A stretch of 64,000 nt of DNA from Microcaldota archaeon (lineage in GTDB: Archaea > Micrarchaeota > Micrarchaeia > Micrarchaeales > Micrarchaeaceae), in the NCBI GenBank assembly GCA_021787495.1, contig JAJYLX010000004.1, positions 1-64,000 on the forward strand. The letters are read 5' to 3'. Both the position numbers and the translations under genes were made by a program. Shown here piece by piece: positions 1-8,915 of the stretch; the stretch's first letter is position 1; each line of letters begins with the position of its first letter. Below the pieces are notes generated by a model that worked only from the letters and a program-made list of their open reading frames with translations, ran no database searches and was not told the origin of the DNA.

Positions 1-1090
1 TGGCGATGCTTATCGAGTGCGTTCCGGCGAACACTGGGCTGGTGTTGTTGTAGTTGACCGTGGCGCCTCCCGAATTGTCGTGCCAGCTGCTGTTGAGCGA
101 ATCCGTGTAGAGCCAGACTGGGGGCGCTGTGATCACGGTTGTTGTCGTGGAGGTGATGCTGTAGACCGTTACGGGCACGAGATGCGTGTATGATGAGTAC
201 CATGTGCCGTTGAACGATATAGCGGTAGAGACCCATTGGTTTGCGACGCCGCTGTAGTCCTTGGTGTCGCCGTTGAGCGGCCACCAGCCTACGAGGCTGC
301 TCGGCACTATCGGGGCGCCCCCTATGCCATCCTGGTAAAGAACGGCTACCTCTGACTGGGAGAGTGATGCATTGTAGATCTGCAGGTTGGAGACAGAGCC
401 GGACAGGCTGTTGCTGACGAGGAAACCGGGATCGTCAACCGGCATCCCTATCTCTAGGCGGCCTCCTGATCCTGCCACCATCCTCAGGTCTCCGGTGTTA
501 TCATTTGCGCGCGCGACAGGTGCTCCATCAATGTAGAGCGTGACGTTGCCGTTACCCCTGGTGAAGGCGATATTATACCACGAGCCCATGTTGATAGGTC
601 CGTTGTAGCTCAGGCTGATCGTGCCGCCGCCCGTGCCGTAAGACGTAAGCGACAGGATGACATGCCCGCTCGGGTTTACCGCAAGTCCCCAGTATGCCGC
701 TCCGGCCCATTCGCTTGCCGCTGTCTGGTTGCCAAGCGTGTCAGTCTCCACCCATACATCCACGGTTATGCTGTTAGTGTTCCACAGCAGCGGGTAACTG
801 GTCTGGTTCAGTGCGTTCGTCTCAAGCCCAGAGCTCCCCGAACCGCTGAACTGCGCCACGAGCTGCGGCGGTTCGTTGTCGCACTGCCCAACAAGGTTTA
901 TGCCGACAATGCCGGTCGGGTATGTGTACCTGGAGACGGTGCACCCGCCGCCCAGAGCCCTGGGGGCGTAGGTTCCCATGTTGAATATGCCGAGCGAGTA
1001 GAGGACCGCTATGACCACGGCTATTATCAGTATCGCCCAGCCGTACGTCATCAGGTACTCCATTGCAGACTGCGACCTGGCCGCTTGCAT
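1..1090 (-). CDS. Class III signal-peptide (pilin-like) surface protein with LamG domain, 3' end outside window
   Basis: Reading the minus strand from an ATG at 1090 gives an open frame that runs off the left edge, so the C-terminus is missing (about 363 residues visible). The N-terminus has the archaeal type IV pilin/archaellin class III signature QSAMEYLMTYGWAIL followed by a hydrophobic stretch, the form processed by prepilin peptidase. Residues from about 85 to 270 look like a LamG/concanavalin A-like lectin domain, with conserved text such as GSWYNIAFTRGNG, LYIDG and VGWWPLNGDTKDYSG. After it a second beta-rich segment begins (PPVWLYTDSLNSSW), resembling carbohydrate-binding modules. Probably a membrane-anchored or pilus-like extracellular adhesin. 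The same N-terminal signature recurs in the gene at 39113-40144, and a LamG fragment lies at 59236-59634. Function is inferred from domains. Confidence 0.8.
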   Translation of the reverse strand, partial: MQAARSQSAMEYLMTYGWAILIIAVVIAVLYSLGIFNMGTYAPRALGGGCTVSRYTYPTGIVGINLVGQCDNEPPQLVAQFSGSGSSGLETNALNQTSYPLLWNTNSITVDVWVETDTLGNQTAASEWAGAAYWGLAVNPSGHVILSLTSYGTGGGTISLSYNGPINMGSWYNIAFTRGNGNVTLYIDGAPVARANDNTGDLRMVAGSGGRLEIGMPVDDPGFLVSNSLSGSVSNLQIYNASLSQSEVAVLYQDGIGGAPIVPSSLVGWWPLNGDTKDYSGVANQWVSTAISFNGTWYSSYTHLVPVTVYSITSTTTTVITAPPVWLYTDSLNSSWHDNSGGATVNYNNTSPVFAGTHSISIA

Positions 1091-1172
1091 AGCCCCTACT
1101 TCGTATACAACATTTTAATGCATTTTGGTATGGTTGATGCAGCGGCGAGCGGAGCCCAGCTATGGCGTGGAG

Positions 1173-1808
1173 TCAACGCGCGCCCTCAATTATCTCGGCC
1201 GCGCCGCGCACCGCTATGAACGCGAAGAGCGCGTACATGAGCACGTAGCCGTAAACCATTGGGTAGGCGTCGATGTAGACGAGCATCAGATAGCCGAACG
1301 TGGCTATCTTGAGGACGTTTATCAGGCCGCGGCTCGCGTTCGACGTGTAGACCGCCTTGGCGAACCTGGTCCTCATGTGCGAGGATGTGCCCCTAGCACC
1401 CATCATGGCGTCCGCGATTGAGTGTATGAAGATGACGGCCATGACTATGAAGAGCGGGATTATGCTCACAGCGGCGAAGACGACCCACATCGCATACTCG
1501 GCGAACCTGTCCCCCGCGACGTCCATCCTCGGGCCGAAGCCTGACTGCTTGGCCGAGATGCTCTTGTACTTCGAGGCGCGGCTCATCGCGAGCCTGTCCC
1601 TGCCGATTGAGGCCCTGGCATAGGTCAGGAAGCCGAGCCTGTAGCCGCTCGCCTGCCATGCGGCCAGGTAACCGTCGACCGCGTCGAGCGCGGTCGCGAC
1701 CACGAAGAGCAGCACGGTAATCAGGGCATCGTACCTGATGACGATAAGGTAGACCACCAGGGCCACGATAAGCATTCTGAGTATCGTGGCGGCATCGGCT
1801 GCGCGCAT
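1173..1808 (-). CDS. CDP-alcohol phosphotransferase family membrane protein
   Basis: A 211-residue polytopic membrane protein. It has the family's metal-binding residues: D42-x2-D45-G46-x2-A49, then G92-x3-D96-x3-D100 (text GPRMDVAGDR). Enzymes of this family transfer an alcohol phosphate from CDP-alcohol (for example CDP-diacylglycerol or CDP-archaeol type donors) to a second alcohol in phospholipid synthesis. Two things are odd: the usual Arg after the first block (DGxxAR) is Ala, and about 42 residues separate A49 from G92 where the family usually has 8-9. That insert is basic and may form a cytoplasmic loop. It follows the gene at 1822-2466 by 13 bp on the same strand, so they are probably co-transcribed. 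The substrate cannot be told from sequence. Confidence 0.65.
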   Translation of the reverse strand: MRAADAATILRMLIVALVVYLIVIRYDALITVLLFVVATALDAVDGYLAAWQASGYRLGFLTYARASIGRDRLAMSRASKYKSISAKQSGFGPRMDVAGDRFAEYAMWVVFAAVSIIPLFIVMAVIFIHSIADAMMGARGTSSHMRTRFAKAVYTSNASRGLINVLKIATFGYLMLVYIDAYPMVYGYVLMYALFAFIAVRGAAEIIEGAR

Positions 1809-1821
1809 TCATCGCACCGGT

Positions 1822-2466
1822 TCAGACGGAGCCGAGCGTTCCCGGTATGGTACGCCCAATGGCTATTCCGCTGCTGTAGGCCGCTAGCAAGCCGGTCCCA
1901 ACCAGCGACCACGCTATTATGGCCATTATGGCAATCGCCACCAGCAGCGTCACGGCGACGCTGACCCTGGTTGTCCTCTGCTGCACCGAGAGCGTTATGA
2001 CCAGCAGCACGAACTCCCAGACGCCTATGAGCACCGCAAAACCTAAACCCACGAACGGTATATAGAGCAGCCAGAACAGTAGGGTCACCGGAGTTATCGC
2101 GCCAGCCACCGCGGCGAACGTCTTCTCATAAGTGGACTTGAATGTCTTGAGGAAGAATCTACCGACCAGTTGGTAGATCGCGGAGTCAATGAAGATGCCA
2201 ATCGGAATGAACACGAACAGCATTAGCGCTATCAGTAGCAGCCCTATGTAGAGCGACCCGTGTGCGCCCATAAGCAGCGTGATGCTTGTCGCGCTCGCGC
2301 CCGCGAAGTACGCGACAGAGAACACTATCGCGGCAAATATCGCGCTGAGTATGGCGACCGTGTAGTAGAATTTCAGAGACTTCCCTATGCTGTAGTTGCC
2401 CTTCGCGTCCCCGGAAGGGTTGAATAGCATGCTGAACCCTTTCTTCAGCCTGTCCACGAATCCCAT
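1822..2466 (-). CDS. Polytopic membrane protein, Yip1-like
   Basis: A 214-residue protein with a short basic N-terminus containing LKKGFSMLFNPSG and about five hydrophobic segments. The layout, an amphipathic start plus five transmembrane helices, resembles the Yip1/DUF1282 membrane family found across archaea and bacteria, whose role there is unclear. A TATA-like box (AATTTATAAA on the plus strand, 2495-2504) lies about 30 bp upstream of the ATG at 2466, so the message would be nearly leaderless. It heads a two-gene unit with the CDP-alcohol phosphotransferase, hinting at a membrane-lipid context. The family call is tentative. Confidence 0.5.
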   Translation of the reverse strand: MGFVDRLKKGFSMLFNPSGDAKGNYSIGKSLKFYYTVAILSAIFAAIVFSVAYFAGASATSITLLMGAHGSLYIGLLLIALMLFVFIPIGIFIDSAIYQLVGRFFLKTFKSTYEKTFAAVAGAITPVTLLFWLLYIPFVGLGFAVLIGVWEFVLLVITLSVQQRTTRVSVAVTLLVAIAIMAIIAWSLVGTGLLAAYSSGIAIGRTIPGTLGSV

Positions 2467-2594
2467 TTGCTCACACTGAGTATTTCATAATGCGAATTTA
2501 TAAACCTACCCACCAAAGCAGATTTGTTCGATGTGTGGTATCTCTTAAGGCGTGGTAGGATGTCACAAGAGTTGACGTCGCCTTGCAGCGGCCG

Positions 2595-4271
2595 TTAGTG
2601 CCGTGCCATCGCCTGCGCCTCCCCCGGCCTGGCGGGCGCCCCATCGGCTGCCAGGCACGCCCCGATGAAGCCATCGAACAGCGGGGCCGGCGAAAGGAAC
2701 CTTGACTTAAACTCCGGGTGGGCCTGCGTCGCGACGAAGAACCTCCGGCCGGGCAGCTCTATGAACTCGACGAGCCTGCCATCCGGGCTCATCCCGGAGA
2801 AGACCATGCCGTGCTCCTGCAGCACGGCGTGGTATTCGGGATTCACCTCGTACCTGTGCCTGTGCCTCTCGGTCACGCTGTCGCGGCCGTATAACGAATG
2901 CACGACGGTGCCGCCCTTCAGGACCGCCGGGTAGGCGCCGAGCCTCATCGTGCCGCCCTTCTTGATCACGCCCTTCTGTTCCGGCAGTATGTCTATAACT
3001 GGATTCTTCGCGCCGGGGTCTATCTCCGTGGTGTGCGCGCCCTCCAGGCCGCAGACGTTCCTCGCGAACTCGACGATCGAGAGCTGGAGGCCGTAGCACA
3101 GCCCCAGGAAGGGCTTGTCGTTCTCCCTGCAGTACCTTATCGCGCTGATCTTCCCCTCGACGCCCGAGGAGCCGAACCCGCCGGGCACTATTATGCCGTC
3201 GTATTGATCGAGTGAGCGCGCGTCGAACTTGTCGGACTCGAGGTCCTTGCTGTTTATCCATTCGAGCCTGAGCCTTGCCTTGTGCTCCGCGCACGCGTGC
3301 CTGAGCGCCTCGTTCACGGATATATAGCTGTCTGCCAGCCTGTAGTCCCCTATGTCCAGGTACTTGCCGACCATGCCCACCCTGACCTCGCGGGCCGCGG
3401 CCGTGATCCCGTCCATCATCCCCCTCCACTCCGTGAAGGTGGCGTCCCTCTTCTTGGCCAGGCCGAGCGTCGCGAGCAGCTTTTCCCCCAGCCCCTCGCC
3501 CTGGAGCTGCAGCGGTATCGCGTAGAGCGAGTTGACAGTCCCGGGGCCGGTCACGTCCGGCATCGAGATGACGTGGTCGGCCACTATCTGCGCGTACTGC
3601 TCGATCTTCTTCTTGCGGGGCTCGTCGAGCGCGTTCTTCCCCCTGCAGAGGATGAAGTCTGGCTGGATGCCGTTCTCGCGGAGCAGCTTAACGGACGTCT
3701 GCGTCGGCTTCGTCTTCATCTCGTCTATGTGGCTCGGTATCGGGAGGTACGTCACGAGCATGTAGCACATGTTGCCCTTCCCGATTTCGTTCTCCATGTT
3801 CTTTATCGAAAAGAGGAACGGTATGTTCTCGTAGTCGCCGACGGTGCCGCCCACTTCGACGATCGCTATGTCGAACCCGGAGCTGGCCTCCACTATCCTG
3901 TCCCTTATCTCGTCCGTTATGTGCGGTATGAGCTGTACTGTCTGGCCCAGGTACCTGCCGCTGCGCTCGTCATCTATCACCTTCTTGTACACCTGCCCGG
4001 TCGTGATGTTGTTCCGCTTCGGTATCGACACGCCGAGGAAGCGCTCGTAGTTGCCGAGGTCCTGGTCGGTCTCGCCTCCGTCGTCCGTCACCCAGACCTC
4101 GCCGTGCTCGGTCGGCCGCATGGTCCCGGCGTCGCAATTTATGTACGGATCTATCTTGATGGCAGTGACGGAGAAGCCGTACTCCTCGAGTATCCTCCCT
4201 ATCGAGGCGGCTGCAACCCCCTTCCCCACCCCGGATATAACGCCGCCCGCTACGATTATGAATTTAGTCAT
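2595..4271 (-). CDS. pyrG: CTP synthase
   Basis: A 558-residue protein that makes CTP from UTP with ATP and glutamine. The N-terminal synthetase domain starts MTKFIIVAGGVISGVGKG (P-loop-like, residues 3-18) and continues with the conserved DPYINCDAGTM block. The C-terminal class I glutamine amidotransferase domain shows GLCYGLQ with the nucleophile Cys and HPEF with the catalytic His/Glu. Length is normal for the family. The frame stays open upstream to 4580, but the ATG at 4271 aligns exactly with the family N-terminus. A CTTATAAGG TATA-like box about 35 bp upstream (near 4305-4314) supports this start. The C-terminus continues about 15 residues past the usual end (ARPGEAQAMARH). Confidence 0.96.
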   Translation of the reverse strand: MTKFIIVAGGVISGVGKGVAAASIGRILEEYGFSVTAIKIDPYINCDAGTMRPTEHGEVWVTDDGGETDQDLGNYERFLGVSIPKRNNITTGQVYKKVIDDERSGRYLGQTVQLIPHITDEIRDRIVEASSGFDIAIVEVGGTVGDYENIPFLFSIKNMENEIGKGNMCYMLVTYLPIPSHIDEMKTKPTQTSVKLLRENGIQPDFILCRGKNALDEPRKKKIEQYAQIVADHVISMPDVTGPGTVNSLYAIPLQLQGEGLGEKLLATLGLAKKRDATFTEWRGMMDGITAAAREVRVGMVGKYLDIGDYRLADSYISVNEALRHACAEHKARLRLEWINSKDLESDKFDARSLDQYDGIIVPGGFGSSGVEGKISAIRYCRENDKPFLGLCYGLQLSIVEFARNVCGLEGAHTTEIDPGAKNPVIDILPEQKGVIKKGGTMRLGAYPAVLKGGTVVHSLYGRDSVTERHRHRYEVNPEYHAVLQEHGMVFSGMSPDGRLVEFIELPGRRFFVATQAHPEFKSRFLSPAPLFDGFIGACLAADGAPARPGEAQAMARH

Positions 4272-4330
4272 GCGACGACCCGTGTTGGTTTGTGCGGCAA
4301 ACCTTATAAGGATTAGCTGCCGCGCGTGCA

Positions 4331-7300
4331 TCACATGAACTTCGTGAGGTCGAACTGGCGCGTCGGCACGCCCTCGCGGTTGCCGAAGATGTTCGCGATC
4401 TCGTCCCTCACGAGGATGAGCCTCTGCTTTATGTATACCTCGAGGCCGTACCTGTCCGCAAGGTCGATCGCCGTGTTCAGGTACTTCTCTATCCCGCCCT
4501 TCGAGATCGTGAGCACGAGCTTCCCGCCGCACCTCCTGCACTTCCCGCTCAGTGGCACGCGGTTGTACTTCGCGTTGCACTGTATGCAGCGGAACGTCTG
4601 CCTGGAGAAGGAGTGCAGGTTGCCTATCAGGTCCGGTATGAAGTGGCTGAGTATCAGCCTCCTCGCCGTGTCCGCCCTGTCCACTGTGTACAGCCTGTCC
4701 ATCAGCGCGAACTGCTCCTCGATCTTCTCGTGCATGGTCTTGAGCTTAACGTAGGTGCACTGCCTCGGAGAGTCGGCTATCGCCGTCGGGCTGCTCACGT
4801 GCGTGAAGAGCAGGTTGTCGTATATCGCCCTGCTGTTCAGCCTCGAGCCGACGCGCTCGACCTGCGCGTCCCCCGGGGCGGCGCCCTGCATGGTCTTGTC
4901 GTAGAACTCCTTGCCGTACCCGGGCACGACCTCCATCTCCCAGACCTCGTCGTCGACCTCCTCGGGCTTAACGTTCGTGGAGAGTATGAGCGGCGTGTCC
5001 ATCGTGCTGCCTATCGTGGTGGGGAGGTAGCGCTTCGAGAAATTTATCAGCGCGTCGAGGAGCAGCATCGTCGTGTCCTCGTCGCCGTCGCAGTTCCTCC
5101 TCCTCGCGGTTATCGTGTACGGGTGCGCGAGGCCTATGTCCGCCGCGGTAAACCCTATCACCCTGTTGAGCACGGCGCATGAGGTGTGTGGCGCGAGCGT
5201 GATGACGCAGTGCCCGACCATGTCCTCCTTGGCCTCGGCGTTGTAGAACCTCTCGAGCCCATAGAACCGGGCCAGCAGCGCGTCGACGAACTTCGCCATG
5301 CGGAGCATGAAATCCCCTTCATTGACGTTCAGTATCACGTCCTGGTGGCGCATCTCCACGAGCTGCGTGTCCTCCATCAGCTCATTGCCCATGTAATCAG
5401 TAGTGTACCCGAGCTGCCTCAGCCTCTCGACGCTGGTGCCAATCTCCTTTGGATAGAAGTGCGTTATGGGGACGTCCGTCGCGTCGAACCTTGCGGTGCC
5501 GTCCTTGAATATGTGGATGCCGTGCCTGCTCCTGAGGATACCCTTCTCGAGGGGCTCGACCTCCTTGCCGTCGCTCATCATCCCCTTCACGCCCTTGATC
5601 AGCTTCGGCATCTGCCCCTCCAGGCCAAGCCTCTTGACCGCGGCTTCCATCATCGACGACAGATCGATGGCGGACTGCTCGTGCGCGCTGGCGGGGCTCG
5701 AGCACCTCTCGCACGTGTTGCCCGATGCCACGACGCTGCCGCACTTCGTGCACGTCTTCTCGATGGTCGCGCGCGCGCCGTGGCGCTCGCACCACTGCGA
5801 TGAGATGCGCTCGTTGCCCACGCTGCACCTGTACCTTGCCATGTCGATCGTCATGCGGGGGCCGCCGAAGCGCTTCTTGTCCGCCAGGTAGGCCTTCGTC
5901 ACGCTCCTCTCGTTTCCGCCATAGCTCCCTATCGGGAAGAGCACGTGCGGCGGGGGGCTCATCAGCCTCTCCCTCGCCTTCTCCGGCCTCCCTATCCTCG
6001 CGCCTATCGGCGTGGAGCGCTGCATTATGACGAACCCCGCTATCCCGCTGAGCAGCTCCGTTGGCTTCGCGTCGGAGTCGAACGCGGTGAGCATGCGCGC
6101 GTCTATGTCGACGCTGTCTCCCTTCGCGAAACCGAGCGACGCGACGAGGCTGCGCGCGTCATCCCCTGCTATCGTCACCGAGCCGTCGCGTTCGACATGC
6201 GGCACGCAGAGCCTCTCCAGCATGGATGCGACCGCTTCCTTCCTTTCGCAGAGCGTTATCTCATCCACAGATCCGAGAGGATTCCCGCCGATGTCCAGCT
6301 TCGCGATGCCGGAGGCGAGCTCCTTGAGCTCCTGGTTGGAGAGCTCGTTGTAGTCGTAGATGTACCTCGGGTGCATCGGGACGCCGTACCTCCTCGACAG
6401 ACCGAGCGCCTCGGAGAAGCTCGCCGGCGCCGGCATCGGCCCGGGATAGCCCGCGGCCTTCAGCTGCTCGTACCAATACTCCTCAACGTAGCTCGTCGGG
6501 GCGAGCGGCGTGCTCGTCTTCTTGAAGTCGCCGAACGTGACGAGGATGTCCCCGACCGCGAGTATCTTCCTTATCCTGCCCCGGTAGCGCCTCGCGTCCT
6601 CCGCGGTGTTTATGCGCAGCGCCGTGCCGTCGTCGAGCTTGACGAACGGGCCCTCGATGCTGTCGACCGGCATCGCGATGCAGCCCTTGCCGGGCTTCTC
6701 GACCTTGAGCTGCGTTCCGCACGCGATGAAGTCGTCGAGCACCATCATCGTGGCCGGGGAGAACCCCTTCGATGCGATGCCGGTGAACCTCGAGCGCCCG
6801 TAGCGCAGCCTGAAAGACCCGGAATGGTGCGGGTAGGCGAGCACCGGCCTGCCCGCGACGAGCTCCTGCAGGAACACCGAGACCTCCTTGCCGGTCTTCT
6901 GCGAGGGCTTGTCGAGCTTGTCCACCTTTATTATGTTGTTGAGCCAGAGCCAGTCCAGGCCGGCGTTCTTCGTGTGCTTCAGCACGCTCTTGGCCTTCTG
7001 GGCTATCCCCTCGCAAACTACGAGCGGCATGCCGCCCCTGACCCTGTTCGTCATCATCTCCGGTGAGCCGTTCGCATCCAGCCTCTGTATGTTGCGGTGG
7101 ACGCTCACCTCCAGCTGCTCTGTCGGCAGGCCGTCGATGCAGACCGGGCAGTTCTCGAGGATCACGCGCATGTCCTCCTCTTTTGGGAGGTACTGCAGCC
7201 TCGCGGCCCTCATGTGATAGAGCATTATCTCCTCGACATCGCGCTCGACCTCGCTCTTCTGCGCCTTGTAGTCGTCTATGCCCAGGATGCGCCTGCCATG

Positions 7301-7765
7301 GTCGCCCAACGCCACGGACAGCGCCGCGCTCGTGCCCCCAGCCCCGCGTATAGGACCTGCATAGATCAGCGCCGCGTACGTCGAACCATCAGGGTTCTTG
7401 TGCAGCTTCACGCCCTGGAACCCCTCTGTCGGGGCGACCAGCACGCCCTCCGTGAGCACGGCTAAGCCCACCCTCACCGCGAGCGTCAGCCTCTTTTCCA
7501 CTGGCGAATCGAACCTGGGGTTGATGCACACCTCCTGCACCATCGAGAACGCGAGCTCCTGCCTGGATTTTATGTCCTTCTTGCGGATCATGTCAGCTAG
7601 GCCGTCTATCCCTATTATGCCCTCGACCCTCGACGCGAAGTCCGGCGCGGGCCTGACCTCCACGAAGGTCTCCGGATCGTAGCCCTTCGACCTCGCCCTC
7701 GACGCGACATCGTACGCTTTCGAGAAATAGGCCGATAGCTCCCCGAAGTACGCGTCGATGTCCAT
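4331..7765 (-). CDS. polC: DNA polymerase D (PolII) large subunit DP2
   Basis: A 1144-residue catalytic subunit of the archaeal family D replicative polymerase. Recognisable DP2 blocks include EGVLVAPTEGFQGVKL, AGPIRGAGGTSAALSV, the catalytic-core text NCDGDEDTTMLLLDALINFS, and a C-terminal zinc-binding stretch CIQCNAKYNRVPLSGKCRRCGG. An internal Cys-rich ribbon (CTKCGSVVASGNTCERC) is also present. Length matches intein-free DP2; I see no intein in the usual sites. The gene follows rpl10e by 33 bp and precedes pyrG by 59 bp on the same strand. The small subunit DP1 is not in the window. Confidence 0.96.
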   Translation of the reverse strand: MDIDAYFGELSAYFSKAYDVASRARSKGYDPETFVEVRPAPDFASRVEGIIGIDGLADMIRKKDIKSRQELAFSMVQEVCINPRFDSPVEKRLTLAVRVGLAVLTEGVLVAPTEGFQGVKLHKNPDGSTYAALIYAGPIRGAGGTSAALSVALGDHGRRILGIDDYKAQKSEVERDVEEIMLYHMRAARLQYLPKEEDMRVILENCPVCIDGLPTEQLEVSVHRNIQRLDANGSPEMMTNRVRGGMPLVVCEGIAQKAKSVLKHTKNAGLDWLWLNNIIKVDKLDKPSQKTGKEVSVFLQELVAGRPVLAYPHHSGSFRLRYGRSRFTGIASKGFSPATMMVLDDFIACGTQLKVEKPGKGCIAMPVDSIEGPFVKLDDGTALRINTAEDARRYRGRIRKILAVGDILVTFGDFKKTSTPLAPTSYVEEYWYEQLKAAGYPGPMPAPASFSEALGLSRRYGVPMHPRYIYDYNELSNQELKELASGIAKLDIGGNPLGSVDEITLCERKEAVASMLERLCVPHVERDGSVTIAGDDARSLVASLGFAKGDSVDIDARMLTAFDSDAKPTELLSGIAGFVIMQRSTPIGARIGRPEKARERLMSPPPHVLFPIGSYGGNERSVTKAYLADKKRFGGPRMTIDMARYRCSVGNERISSQWCERHGARATIEKTCTKCGSVVASGNTCERCSSPASAHEQSAIDLSSMMEAAVKRLGLEGQMPKLIKGVKGMMSDGKEVEPLEKGILRSRHGIHIFKDGTARFDATDVPITHFYPKEIGTSVERLRQLGYTTDYMGNELMEDTQLVEMRHQDVILNVNEGDFMLRMAKFVDALLARFYGLERFYNAEAKEDMVGHCVITLAPHTSCAVLNRVIGFTAADIGLAHPYTITARRRNCDGDEDTTMLLLDALINFSKRYLPTTIGSTMDTPLILSTNVKPEEVDDEVWEMEVVPGYGKEFYDKTMQGAAPGDAQVERVGSRLNSRAIYDNLLFTHVSSPTAIADSPRQCTYVKLKTMHEKIEEQFALMDRLYTVDRADTARRLILSHFIPDLIGNLHSFSRQTFRCIQCNAKYNRVPLSGKCRRCGGKLVLTISKGGIEKYLNTAIDLADRYGLEVYIKQRLILVRDEIANIFGNREGVPTRQFDLTKFM

Positions 7766-7798
7766 CCTACCCCCTGCCCGGAAGCAGAGAAGCGCGGC

Positions 7799-8344
7799 TC
7801 ACTTCGCGCTCACTGCCTGCTGCGAATATGAAAGGTTGACCTTGTACAGGCCCGACAGCTTCGTCGCGGCGCGCCTATACGCCTCCTTGACCACGCCCTT
7901 GTTCTTCGAGGACGTGCTGATTATGAAGACCGGCTGGTTCGCGTTGACGCGCGCCGCCACAGAGGTCGGTCGGCCGAACGACTGGCTCATCCCCCTCGAG
8001 AGACGGTCTGCGCCCGCACCCGTCGCCATCTTGTGCTCCCTTATCACGTTGTGCGGGTAGACCATTACCTTGAAGAAGTACTGCCCCGGTATGTTCACCT
8101 CCAGGTACCTGTTCGCCGCCTGGCGTGCCGACTCGAGGGAGTTGGAGCGTATCTGTATCTTGCCCTGCGTAGTCAGCGCGGCCTCCATGTCGTACGAGCT
8201 GTCGCGCTTGCCCATATCGAATATCAGTATGCTCCTCCTGGGCAGCGCACGGACGAAGTTCTTCTTTTGGTTCTTCAGCGAGTACCTTGACCACGCCTGC
8301 GAGTTCGGCGTCCTGCACGTCCTTGCCGGCCTCAATCTTGCCAT
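7799..8344 (-). CDS. rpl10e: Large-subunit ribosomal protein uL16 (L10e)
   Basis: A 181-residue protein matching archaeal L10e/uL16, a core 50S protein near the A site and peptidyl-transferase centre. Family text includes MARLRPARTCR at the start, VMVYPHNVIREHKMATGAGADR, and a basic, Gly-rich region around the loop facing the tRNA. Start ATG at 8344. A TAAATAG box on the minus strand near 8372-8379 may be its promoter. It is the first gene of a minus-strand run uL16-polC-pyrG and is divergent from the ATPase operon. Confidence 0.93.
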   Translation of the reverse strand: MARLRPARTCRTPNSQAWSRYSLKNQKKNFVRALPRRSILIFDMGKRDSSYDMEAALTTQGKIQIRSNSLESARQAANRYLEVNIPGQYFFKVMVYPHNVIREHKMATGAGADRLSRGMSQSFGRPTSVAARVNANQPVFIISTSSKNKGVVKEAYRRAATKLSGLYKVNLSYSQQAVSAK

Positions 8345-8461
8345 AGTATCACGTGAAAATGCGCAATATCACTATTTAGTAGCAGAATCTATAAAAAGAC
8401 AGCGTAGGTTTGCCGGCATATAATGGCGGCGCAGCGGCGCTGCCGCCAAACGCAACAACAC

Positions 8462-8469
8462 TTATAAAT
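8462..8469 (+). promoter_or_regulatory. TATA box upstream of the A-ATPase operon
   Basis: The text acacTTATAAATgtattc is a good archaeal TATA element. Transcription would start near 8493, leaving either a short leader to an in-frame ATG at 8504 or an 80-nt leader to the better-supported ATG at 8573. Confidence 0.5.
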
Positions 8470-8572
8470 GTATTCTTCAAAATGGTATCGGGAATCTGAA
8501 CAAATGCAGCGACGACTGCAATGGCTCAGGGGTGCCATCAAGCTCCCATGCGTCGCTAATGGGGTGCATTCC

Positions 8573-8899
8573 ATGTCAGCTGACAATATTGATTCGATCA
8601 GGGGGGTCCAGGAGGCCGAGGCGGAGGCCAAGCGCATCATCGAGGACGCGACGAAGCGGCGGGATTCCAGGATTGCCGAAGCGGAGAGGAGGGCGCGCAA
8701 GATAATCGAGGACGCGGAGGCCGATTCCAACGCGGCGGGCGAGGCGGTGCTCAAGAAGGCCGACTCTGAGATATTGGGGATGAGGAAGAGGAGGCTGGCT
8801 GAGGCGGCCAGGGAGGCCGAGAGGCTCAGGAAGTCGAGGCTCAGCAAGCGCGAACTCGACAAGCTCGCAGAGGAAACCGCAAAGTCCATAACGGGATAG
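8573..8899 (+). CDS. atpH: A-type ATPase subunit H (peripheral stalk coiled coil)
   Basis: A 108-residue, highly charged, alpha-helical protein starting MSADNIDSIRGVQEAEAEA. The regular heptad pattern of Ala/Glu/Arg (EAEAEAKRIIEDATKRR) is typical of the peripheral-stalk subunit H/G that pairs with subunit E. The frame is open further upstream (in-frame ATG at 8504). I chose 8573 because the family normally begins just before this coiled coil and a GGGGTG Shine-Dalgarno-like element sits 6 nt upstream. First gene of the ATPase operon. Confidence 0.8.
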   Translation: MSADNIDSIRGVQEAEAEAKRIIEDATKRRDSRIAEAERRARKIIEDAEADSNAAGEAVLKKADSEILGMRKRRLAEAAREAERLRKSRLSKRELDKLAEETAKSITG

Positions 8900-8915
8900 G
8901 GGCAGGTGCATTCAA

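Noticed and set aside
3282-4316. 344-residue plus-strand ORF opposite pyrG
   Set aside because: It is the antisense of a real gene in GC-rich DNA, with Arg/Leu/His/Pro/Val-rich low-information text and no family match.
5945-7066. 373-residue plus-strand ORF opposite polC
   Set aside because: Antisense shadow of polymerase D large subunit; no motif and biased composition.
4331-7765. Intein search in polymerase D large subunit
   Set aside because: Length (1144 residues) and continuous family text show no intein block.
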